A stretch of 37,243 nucleotides of DNA from contig JANJTX010000167.1 of the NCBI GenBank assembly GCA_024710875.1, positions 1 to 37,243 on the forward strand, written 5' to 3'. The translations under genes and the position numbers were made by a program. The notes under the pieces are model-generated. The model was not told the DNA's origin, did no database searches, and saw nothing but the letters and a program-made list of their open reading frames with translations. This stretch comes from Anaerolineales bacterium (GTDB lineage Bacteria > Chloroflexota > Anaerolineae > Anaerolineales > UBA11579). Numbering within the stretch: position 1 is the stretch's first letter; every line of letters begins with the position of its first letter. Positions 30,927 to 37,243 of this stretch are shown here, in pieces.

Positions 30927-32362
30927 GCATGAAACCAGTGGTTGACATCCGCCTGTTTGACGATGTCATGCAGTTTGTTGGCGCGTGCGAGCCGTTCTTC
31001 TTCCGGCATGGTCAGCGCCTGATGCAACGCTTCGGCCGTGCCGTAGGTGTCAAACGGTGAAACGGTCAGCGCATGGTCGCCTAATTCATAGAACGCGCCG
31101 GCATGTTCGGAGAGCACCAGTACGCCATTCTTCAGGTTAACCAGCACACCCTCCTTTGCGACCAGATTCATGCCATCCGCAATCGGGTTGACCAGCAACA
31201 CATCATACAATTGCATCAGGGCCAGCGCCCGGGCGTAATTATCCCCAACCACTATCCGCACCGGTTCCCAGGTGGAGGTGCTGAATTCGGCATTAATCAG
31301 GCCTGCCTCGCCCATGATGTCGCGCAAGTAGTCCTGATATTCATCTACCTCCAGACGCGAAGGCACCAGCAACGCCAGCATCTGCACCTGGCCGCGATGT
31401 TCGGGGTAACTTTCCAGCAGGTTACGGTAGGCCTGTAACCCGCGCAGAATATTTTTGCTGGGTTCAATGCGGTCTACCCGCAGGATGAGCTGACGGCCGG
31501 AAAGGTATTCACTGAAGGCTGCCCGGTGCTGGCGGGTACGGCCATCCTCAGCCAGTTGTTCGACCTTCTGCACATCAATGGAAATCGGGTAGGCCGTAGA
31601 GCGGATTGTGCGGCCGCGGTAGGTGATGGTATCGCGGGTGCCCCGGGCGTGCGCATCCGGCAGGTAAAAGCGACAGGTCTGCACAAAATTGAAGGCATCT
31701 TTATCGGTCTGAAACCCAATCCGGTTGGCGGAAAGCAGCCCAATGAGGATGCTGTTACGGATTTGCGCGGGCAGAATACGCCAGGCATCCGGCCCGGGCC
31801 ATGGGATATGCAGGAAGGGTTGGATGTGCACTCGTTCGCCCATCGCCTCCCGCAGATAGAACGGCAGCAGATAAAGATGATAATCCTGCGGCAGGACGAT
31901 AATTGGCCGCTGCTCGTCTGCCAGAGTATGGGCGATCACCTCTGCGTAGAGGTGGTTAATCCAGGTGTAGCCCTGTTCCCAGGCTTTCCAGGTATTGCGG
32001 TCAATACTGGGGGCGCGCGGGATATCCCACAATTGATGCTGGATGAACCACAGCAAGGGGTTGGCGATGACATTGTAAAAAAGGCGGTGGCGCTGTAAGT
32101 TGGGGCTAATCAGGCGCAACTGTACGCCATCTACCCGTTCCGGGCGGGCTTCGTGCAGTTTGGCCCAGGCGCGGTCTGCCGGGCTGAGGGCGCAGGCGAC
32201 CCACAGTACTTCATGCTTTTGGGCCAGCGCGCCCAGGGCGGTAACCAGCCCGCCCGCCCCGCGCGTAAGCTTAAAGCCACCATCGCGCCGGGCGGTAAAA
32301 CTGAATGGCCCGCGATGGGAAACGATAACAATCAGGGGGTCGCCCTGATTTGTTGGGTTCAT
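30839..32362 (-). CDS. otsA: Trehalose-6-phosphate synthase (GT20)
   Basis: The 507-residue GT20 glycosyltransferase makes trehalose 6-phosphate from a nucleotide-activated glucose and glucose 6-phosphate. Signatures include IVIVSHRGPFSF and GAGGLVTAL (donor loop), LPQDYHLYLLP, FLHIPWPGPDAWRILP, RVDRIEPSKNILRGLQAY, and NPIADGMNLVAKEGVLVN (nucleotide-sugar site). The HIPWP form occurs in many actinobacterial and Chloroflexota OtsA proteins; glucosylglycerol-phosphate synthase is a less likely alternative because otsB is next door. A strong extended -10 precedes it. Its 3' end overlaps otsB by 88 bp in antisense, and the overlap encodes the non-conserved C-terminal tail. Confidence 0.9.
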   Translation of the reverse strand: MNPTNQGDPLIVIVSHRGPFSFTARRDGGFKLTRGAGGLVTALGALAQKHEVLWVACALSPADRAWAKLHEARPERVDGVQLRLISPNLQRHRLFYNVIANPLLWFIQHQLWDIPRAPSIDRNTWKAWEQGYTWINHLYAEVIAHTLADEQRPIIVLPQDYHLYLLPFYLREAMGERVHIQPFLHIPWPGPDAWRILPAQIRNSILIGLLSANRIGFQTDKDAFNFVQTCRFYLPDAHARGTRDTITYRGRTIRSTAYPISIDVQKVEQLAEDGRTRQHRAAFSEYLSGRQLILRVDRIEPSKNILRGLQAYRNLLESYPEHRGQVQMLALLVPSRLEVDEYQDYLRDIMGEAGLINAEFSTSTWEPVRIVVGDNYARALALMQLYDVLLVNPIADGMNLVAKEGVLVNLKNGVLVLSEHAGAFYELGDHALTVSPFDTYGTAEALHQALTMPEEERLARANKLHDIVKQADVNHWFHAQVDDALNDLSSHARKSSTPGTPGNKPSA

Positions 32363-32411
32363 TGCTTGAATTCCAGTCTGGTGTTCCGGTTCAGGGGGCT
32401 GCTACTGGTTA

Positions 32412-32420
32412 ATTATAGCA
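32412..32420 (-). promoter_or_regulatory. Extended -10 (TGCTATAAT) of otsA
   Basis: A perfect extended -10 on the minus strand lies about 50 nt before the otsA ATG at 32362. The rest of the gap 32363-32538 shows nothing recognisable. Confidence 0.65.
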
Positions 32421-32538
32421 TGCCGCTTTTTCAGGCAGCCCATTGGAGGTTTTTGAGGATGGCGTATGCAAGACTCGGCCGGATTGGCCGCGCAGAAGCC
32501 ACAGAACTATGGTTAATCGCTGGCGCGGTTCGCCTCGG

Positions 32539-34008
32539 CTACGGGGTGGCGAGGGTCGGGACGTGAGTGTGCCAGTCGGTGGCTTGCTGGTAGGCGTGGG
32601 CAGCATGCAGCAGAATGGCCTCTTCAAAATGGCGGCCCATCAATTGCATCCCAATCGGCAGGCCGTCCGGGTCAAAGCCGACCGGGAAGGCGAGGCCGGG
32701 CACGCCCGCCAGGTTGGCGGGCAGGGTGAAGACATCTTCCAGATACATCGCCAGCGGGTCGTCGCCGTGGCCGCCGATGGGGAAGGCGGTGGTGGGGGCG
32801 ACCGGGGCGGCGATGACATCCACCTGCTCGAAGGCGGTCAGGAAGTCCTGGGCGATGAGGGTACGGACTTTCTGGGCCTGGCCATAGTAGGCATCGTAGT
32901 ATCCGGCCGAGAGAGCGTACGTCCCGAGCATGATACGGCGGATGACCTCGGGGCCGAAACCAGCGCCGCGGGTGTCTTTGAACATCTCGATAACGTCTTC
33001 GTTTTCAACCCGCAGGCCGTAGCGCACGCCGTCAAAGCGGGCGAGGTTGGCGCTGGCTTCGGCGGGGGCGATGAGGTAATAGACCGGCAGGGCGTATTTG
33101 GTGTGCGGCAGGCTGACGGGCCGGACTTCGGCGCCGAGGGCCTGCAACTGGTCAATGGCGGCGCGCACGGCGGCTTCGACGGCGGGCTGGATGCCTGCAA
33201 TGAAATATTCCTCCGGTACGCCCACCCGCAGCCCCGCCAGCGACTCGGCGGCGGTCAGGTCAATCGGCGTTACGGGATGGCTGGCGCTGGTGGAGTCGAG
33301 CGGGTCGTGCCCGGCCATATGCGGGAAGAGGGCGGCGACATCTTCGGCGCCGCGCGCCAGGATGCCGACCGTATCCAGTGACGAACCGTAGGCGATGAGG
33401 CCGTAGCGCGAGACGCGGCCGTAGGTGGGCTTGAGGCCGGTGACGCCGCAGAAAGCGGCGGGTTGGCGCACGCTGCCGCCGGTATCCGTACCGAGGGCGG
33501 CCGGGGTCAGGCGGGCGGCCACGGCGGCGGCGCTGCCGCCGGAGGAACCGCCGGGGACGCGCTCGGTGTTCCACGGGTTGCGGGTGGTGAAGTAGGCCGA
33601 GTTCTCGGTCGAGGAGCCCATGGCGAATTCATCGGTGTTGGTTTTGCCGAGGATGATGGCTCCGGCCTGTTGCAGGCGGCGCACGGCGGTGGCGGTGTAA
33701 GGCGGCTGGAAGCCGGCCAGAATGCGCGAACCGGCGGTGGCGGGCAGGCCTTCGACGGCGAGGACATCTTTGACGGCAATCGGCAGGCCGAGCAGGGGCG
33801 GCAGGTCACCGCCCCGGGCGCGGCGGGCATCGGCGGCATCCGCCTGAGCGAGGGCGTGCTGGGGGTCTACGGCGAGGAAGCAGCGCAGGGCGGGGTCATG
33901 CTCGAGGATGGCGGCGAGGCAGGCGTGGGCCAGGTCGCGGCTGGAGATATCGCCATTATTCAGGCCGATGAGGGCGGCGCTGACGGAGAGGGCGGCCAGT
34001 TCAGTCAT
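32539..34008 (-). CDS. gatA: Asp-tRNA(Asn)/Glu-tRNA(Gln) amidotransferase subunit A
   Basis: The 489-residue amidase-signature protein releases ammonia from glutamine for GatCAB, which converts mischarged Glu-tRNA(Gln) and Asp-tRNA(Asn). The catalytic triad is complete: Lys80 (PIAVKDVL), Ser155 (PGGSSGGSAAAV) and Ser179 (GTDTGGSVRQPA), each one position off the numbering of the S. aureus enzyme. The ATG at 34008 overlaps the gatC stop by 8 bp, so translation is coupled. gatB is not in the window. Presence of GatCA suggests the organism uses the indirect route to Gln- or Asn-tRNA. Confidence 0.96.
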   Translation of the reverse strand: MTELAALSVSAALIGLNNGDISSRDLAHACLAAILEHDPALRCFLAVDPQHALAQADAADARRARGGDLPPLLGLPIAVKDVLAVEGLPATAGSRILAGFQPPYTATAVRRLQQAGAIILGKTNTDEFAMGSSTENSAYFTTRNPWNTERVPGGSSGGSAAAVAARLTPAALGTDTGGSVRQPAAFCGVTGLKPTYGRVSRYGLIAYGSSLDTVGILARGAEDVAALFPHMAGHDPLDSTSASHPVTPIDLTAAESLAGLRVGVPEEYFIAGIQPAVEAAVRAAIDQLQALGAEVRPVSLPHTKYALPVYYLIAPAEASANLARFDGVRYGLRVENEDVIEMFKDTRGAGFGPEVIRRIMLGTYALSAGYYDAYYGQAQKVRTLIAQDFLTAFEQVDVIAAPVAPTTAFPIGGHGDDPLAMYLEDVFTLPANLAGVPGLAFPVGFDPDGLPIGMQLMGRHFEEAILLHAAHAYQQATDWHTHVPTLATP

Positions 34009-34303
34009 CGCTGGGCACGTCAAAGATGGGCGGGACGCGGAACTGATTATGGGCGGTATCCGGCGCGCCGGCCAGCAGGGTGGCGGTGGGCAGACTGGGG
34101 CCGGGTTCGTCCGGGCGCAGGGGGTGCGGGCCAGCGACCGCGCCGGTGTAGGGCGGGACGTCCGCAGTATCCAGTTCCTGCAATTGGGCGACGTGCGCCA
34201 GAATGCTGGAGAGCTGGAGGCGGTAGCGTTCCAGTTCTTCGTCGGTGAGGGTGAGCCGCGCCAGGTTGGCGATGTGTTCGACGTCTTTGCGGGTGAGTGC
34301 CAT
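34001..34303 (-). CDS. gatC: Asp-tRNA(Asn)/Glu-tRNA(Gln) amidotransferase subunit C
   Basis: The 100-residue protein has the GatC N-terminal signature MALTRKDVEHIANLARLTL, then ERYRLQLSSILAHVAQLQELDT and the proline-rich RPDEPGPSL, which winds between GatA and GatB. The start is the ATG at 34303, because the conserved N-terminus begins there; the frame is open further upstream but that part is not GatC-like. A TATAAT box lies 7 nt before the ATG and there is no Shine-Dalgarno, so the gatC-gatA mRNA is likely leaderless. Confidence 0.94.
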   Translation of the reverse strand: MALTRKDVEHIANLARLTLTDEELERYRLQLSSILAHVAQLQELDTADVPPYTGAVAGPHPLRPDEPGPSLPTATLLAGAPDTAHNQFRVPPIFDVPSDD

Positions 34304-34310
34304 GCGGGGA

Positions 34311-34316
34311 ATTATA
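34311..34316 (-). promoter_or_regulatory. -10 box (TATAAT), leaderless gatC-gatA operon
   Basis: A perfect TATAAT on the minus strand is separated from the gatC ATG by 7 nt. The remaining gap to 34507 holds no other gene. Confidence 0.65.
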
Positions 34317-34457
34317 AAGGATGTAATCCATATGAAAAGAAGTGAGTATCCAACTGACCAATTCCTGTACTCCTCCGGGGAAGCAATGAAGTGCTCGAAA
34401 GGGGGCCCGCAGTAGGGGGGCGTGCCAAACACTAATCTTATCCCCACTAAAAAGGTC

Positions 34458-34463
34458 TATAAT
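34458..34463 (+). promoter_or_regulatory. -10 box (TATAAT) of the signalling operon
   Basis: TATAAT lies 44 nt before the ATG at 34508 in an AT-rich leader. No -35 of good quality is visible. Confidence 0.5.
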
Positions 34464-34507
34464 GGAAATATAAATTCGGATAAATCCAATCCGAGTTATT
34501 ACAAGAA

Positions 34508-35983
34508 ATGGAAAACGAAAAGGCTCAATCACTATTCGCAGATGAAAAGTTCCTTCGATTGCTGGAGGCTGCTCCAGATGCGATGATTTTAGTTGACCAC
34601 AGCGGGGCGATTGTGCTGGTTAATTCCCAGACGGAAAGCTTGTTCAGTTATAAGCGGCATGAACTCATCGGAAGCAAAGTGGAACTCCTGGTTCCTGAGA
34701 GATTCAGGAAGAACCATCCTGTCCATCGGGTTGGCTATATGGAAACAGCCGGGGTCAGGCCCATGGGTATGGGTCTGAATCTATTTGGCTTACGGGCAGA
34801 TGGCAGCGAGTTTCCGGTCGAAATCAGCCTGAGTCCAATTGATACTGAAGAAGGTCGGTTCATCATTGCGGCCGTACGAGACGTCGCGGCGCGCAGGCAG
34901 GCAGAGGAAATGTTCCGTGGCCTGCTGGAATCGGCGCCGGATGCAATGGTCATTGTGGATCGGCTGGGAAAGATCAGGCTCGTAAATTCTCAGACGGAGG
35001 CGGTCTTTGGATATTCCCGCGAAGAATTAATTGGCGAACGTCTTGAAAAACTTGTTCCTGAACGATATGGCGAAATTCACCCCAAACACCGAACGAGTTA
35101 TTTTGAGGAACCACGGGTTCGGCGCATGGGGGGCGGGTTGGAGCTATTCGCAAGGCGAAAAGATGGGTCAGAGTTTCCAGTCGAGATTAGTTTGAGCCCG
35201 CTGGAAACAGAAGACGGCATCCTGGTAAATGCGGCTATTCGGGATGTTAGTGAGATGAGAAGAACCGAGGCAATCGCCCGCATGGCGGAAGAACTGAAAA
35301 GGTCAAACGCCGAACTCGAACAATTTGCTTATGTTGCATCTCATGATTTGCAGGAACCCCTGCGTGCCGTTGCAGGATCAGTCCAGATGCTGCAACTTCG
35401 TTACGAAGATAAGCTGGATGAGCGAGCCAACGAGTTCATTACCCATGCTGTTGAAGGCGCCACCCGGATGCAATCGCTGCTAAATGATCTGCTGACTTAC
35501 TCCAGGGTCGGAACGCGAGGGCAGACGTTCGCTCCCACAGATTTCAATAAAGTTGTTAAGGCCGTTACGGATGACCTGGCAGTAGCCGTTCGCGAGAACA
35601 ATGCAGTAATCAGGGCCGCTGAATTGCCTACCCTGCCAGCCGATGAAGTCCAGATGATTCAGCTATTTCAAAATCTGATTGCAAACGCCATCAAATTCAA
35701 AGGCGATAATGCCCCGCAGATCCAGGTAGGCGCGGAAGATTGCGGAAGGCACTGGCAATTCTCTATCGAAGATAATGGGATCGGAATTGATGTTCAGTAT
35801 GCAGATCGGGTCTTTGTGATTTTTCAAAGATTGCACACTCGCAAGGAATACCCGGGAACAGGTATCGGTTTGGCGATATGCAAACGAATTGTGGACCGGC
35901 ACAACGGAAAAATCTGGTTTGAATCGAATGAGAACAAAGGAACAACATTTTTCTTCACTCTGCCCAAAAGCGAGCAGGTATGA
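34508..35983 (+). CDS. Soluble PAS-PAS sensor histidine kinase
   Basis: The 491-residue protein has no membrane segment. Two PAS domains (about 14-130 and 138-250) are near copies of each other, sharing LVNSQTE, LVPER and DGSEFPVEISLSP. A short coiled stretch leads to HisKA with ASHDLQEPLR, where His279 is the phosphorylation site. The HATPase has NLIANAIKFKGD, IEDNGIGID and GTGIGLAICKRIVDRHNG. This arrangement is like phytochrome-type and Rcp1-partner kinases without the phytochrome. Base composition is lower in GC than the genes upstream. The response regulator gene overlaps its stop by 4 bp, so the pair is a coupled two-component system. Confidence 0.92.
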   Translation: MENEKAQSLFADEKFLRLLEAAPDAMILVDHSGAIVLVNSQTESLFSYKRHELIGSKVELLVPERFRKNHPVHRVGYMETAGVRPMGMGLNLFGLRADGSEFPVEISLSPIDTEEGRFIIAAVRDVAARRQAEEMFRGLLESAPDAMVIVDRLGKIRLVNSQTEAVFGYSREELIGERLEKLVPERYGEIHPKHRTSYFEEPRVRRMGGGLELFARRKDGSEFPVEISLSPLETEDGILVNAAIRDVSEMRRTEAIARMAEELKRSNAELEQFAYVASHDLQEPLRAVAGSVQMLQLRYEDKLDERANEFITHAVEGATRMQSLLNDLLTYSRVGTRGQTFAPTDFNKVVKAVTDDLAVAVRENNAVIRAAELPTLPADEVQMIQLFQNLIANAIKFKGDNAPQIQVGAEDCGRHWQFSIEDNGIGIDVQYADRVFVIFQRLHTRKEYPGTGIGLAICKRIVDRHNGKIWFESNENKGTTFFFTLPKSEQV

Positions 35984-36417
35984 CATTGCAGAAATCCCCT
36001 CACATATTGCAGGTTGAGGACAGCCAGGCGGATGCATTAATGACCCGCGAAGCGCTACAGGATTCGGATATGTCATGCCGCATTAGTATTGTTGAGGATG
36101 GGGTTGAGGCATTGGAGTTCTTGAATCAAAGAGGAAAGTACAAATCCTCCGAGCCACCAGATCTCATTCTCCTCGACCTTAACATGCCGCGAAAGAATGG
36201 GCGGGAATTGCTGGCAGAGCTAAAGGCCCACCCGAAATTCCGGTCTATACCTGTTATTGTTCTCACCACATCGCGCGCAGTGGAAGATATTGCCAGTGCC
36301 TACGACCTTCACGCCAATTGTTACATCATCAAGCCGGTTGATTTTCTTAGCTACTCCGAAACCATCCGTGCAATTCAAGCATTCTGGCTTTCGATTGTAA
36401 CTTTGGGGGAGCAATAA
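35980..36417 (+). CDS. Single-domain response regulator (Rcp1-like)
   Basis: The 145-residue protein is a lone REC domain. ILQVEDSQADALM gives the acidic pair, LILLDLNMP holds the phospho-acceptor Asp66, IVLTTS the switch threonine and YIIKPVD the conserved lysine. The insertions and the FW-containing tail resemble Rcp1-type regulators, which receive phosphate from phytochrome-like kinases and have no output domain. The ATG overlaps the kinase stop (ATGA). It probably shuttles phosphate or acts by protein contact. The next gene starts 1 bp after the stop. Confidence 0.92.
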   Translation: MTLQKSPHILQVEDSQADALMTREALQDSDMSCRISIVEDGVEALEFLNQRGKYKSSEPPDLILLDLNMPRKNGRELLAELKAHPKFRSIPVIVLTTSRAVEDIASAYDLHANCYIIKPVDFLSYSETIRAIQAFWLSIVTLGEQ

Positions 36418-36418
36418 G

Positions 36419-37243
36419 ATGGTGACCAAGACACCAATCGCGTTGCTGCTCGTGCAAGACAGCCCCGCAGACGCGCTGTTTTTCAAAGAGGTCTTATCCA
36501 CAAGTAGGTCTGCGACGTTTGAGATACAGGTTGTTGAACGCTTATCCGATGCAGTGAAGAGGCTGTCAGGTGGCGGCATCAACGTAATATTGCTGGACCT
36601 TGGTTTGCCGGACAGTACCGGGCTGGAAACCTTACTAAGCCTGATTAGCCAGTATTCTCACCTTCCGGTCATTGTTCTAACAGGCTTAAGCGATGAGCAG
36701 GTGGGTGTTGAGGCCGTTCAGAATGGGGCACAGGATTATCTGGTTAAAGGTCAGGTCGATGAAGCAATCTTGAGCAGGTCGATTCAATACGCGATCGAGC
36801 GAAAAAAGACAGAAGAACAATTGCGCCAGAGTGAAAGAAGAATTCGCGAACTCTTAAAAGCCTCAGAAGACAGGTTGCGAAAGACCGTTGCCTTGCGAAA
36901 TATTGACCGGGCGATCTCCAATAGTATGGATCTGCGTTTTACCCTGGAAATAGTACTCGACCAGGTGCTTAGAGAACTAAATGTCGCCGCGGCAGATATA
37001 TTGCTGTATGACAATAAAACCCATATTCTCAACTATTTTGTCGGTAAGGGATTTCACACCCCGGCGCTCGTTGAATCGCGGGTACCGTTGGGCCGTGGGC
37101 ATGCGGGCATGAGTGTACTGGAACGCAAGTCCGTACACGTATCTGGTTTGAGCGATAAGAATACGGAATTGTATGAATTATCTCAATTTCATTTAGAGGG
37201 ATTTGAGGAATACTTCTGCATGCCTTTAACTTCCAAGGGCCGA
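36419..37243 (+). CDS. REC-GAF signalling protein, 3'-truncated by window edge
   Basis: The ATG at 36419 follows GGGGGAG by 7-8 nt and the frame is open to the last base (275 residues). The REC domain (about 5-125) has VILLDLGLP with phospho-acceptor Asp60, IVLTGLS and DYLVKGQ, but the acidic pair reads QD instead of ED or DD. A coiled linker (about 125-165) leads to a GAF domain with PLGRGHAGMSVLERKSVHV and EYFCMPLTSKGR. In Chloroflexota such REC-GAF proteins often end in an HD-GYP phosphodiesterase domain; that part, if present, is beyond the window. It is the third gene of the signalling operon. Confidence 0.85.
   Translation, partial: MVTKTPIALLLVQDSPADALFFKEVLSTSRSATFEIQVVERLSDAVKRLSGGGINVILLDLGLPDSTGLETLLSLISQYSHLPVIVLTGLSDEQVGVEAVQNGAQDYLVKGQVDEAILSRSIQYAIERKKTEEQLRQSERRIRELLKASEDRLRKTVALRNIDRAISNSMDLRFTLEIVLDQVLRELNVAAADILLYDNKTHILNYFVGKGFHTPALVESRVPLGRGHAGMSVLERKSVHVSGLSDKNTELYELSQFHLEGFEEYFCMPLTSKGR

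Noticed and set aside
1-37243. tRNA or rRNA genes, riboswitches, prophage, transposases, biosynthetic gene clusters
   Set aside because: I looked for T-loop-like motifs, conserved riboswitch cores and mobile-element proteins on both strands and found none convincing. A B12 riboswitch is not visible before the adenosyltransferase gene.

Overview
The window is a GC-rich bacterial chromosome segment with 34 protein genes, two of them cut by the window edges. I see no rRNA, tRNA, CRISPR array, transposase or phage genes. The families (an SLC13 carrier with TrkA-C domains, a DUF385 deazaflavin-type oxidoreductase, DUF4349 and LiaF-like surface proteins, REC-GAF and PAS signalling proteins) and the -10 boxes placed 6-7 nt before start codons suggest Chloroflexota, probably Anaerolineae-like. 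This taxon call is inference.

Layout. 1-6.4 kb: a large secreted protein (3' end off the window), an SLC13/TrkA-C transporter, an AT-rich orphan membrane protein and a surface lipoprotein. 6.4-9.8 kb: a DinB-like protein, a GNAT acetyltransferase and acetyl-CoA synthetase (acs) with a clear promoter. 9.8-16.8 kb, mostly minus strand: a second anion-type transporter with a methyltransferase, an atypical SDR, DUF4349 and LiaF-like membrane proteins, a HTH regulator, a small lipoprotein and a PduO-type corrinoid adenosyltransferase. 16.9-21.8 kb: an orphan NarL-type histidine kinase, a small membrane protein, an alpha/beta hydrolase and a PAS-PAS diguanylate cyclase. 22.2-27.4 kb: a biotin-dependent carboxyltransferase (MccB-like), a DUF385 gene, an epimerase-SseB pair and a GNAT protein. 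27.5-34.3 kb: a DUF5996/M3 peptidase operon, convergent overlapping trehalose genes otsB and otsA, and gatC-gatA. 34.5-37.2 kb: a lower-GC signalling operon of PAS-PAS kinase, single-domain response regulator and a truncated REC-GAF protein.

Themes. acs and the carboxyltransferase point to acetate and branched-chain acyl-CoA metabolism, otsA/otsB to trehalose synthesis, and the diguanylate cyclase and REC-GAF protein to c-di-GMP or phosphorelay signalling.

The most interesting structure lies between genes. An 8-nt degenerate tandem repeat (consensus RGTARACA) occurs at six intergenic sites, at four of them starting at or within 8 nt of a stop codon and on the sense strand. A separate 7-nt repeat (ACYARTT) forms the predicted 5' leader of two unrelated genes that lack a Shine-Dalgarno sequence. 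In two gaps the order stop - 8-nt array - promoter - 7-nt array - start recurs. A 50-bp direct repeat that includes the 3' end of the carboxyltransferase gene flanks the DUF385 gene, suggesting a past insertion or duplication at one of these arrays.
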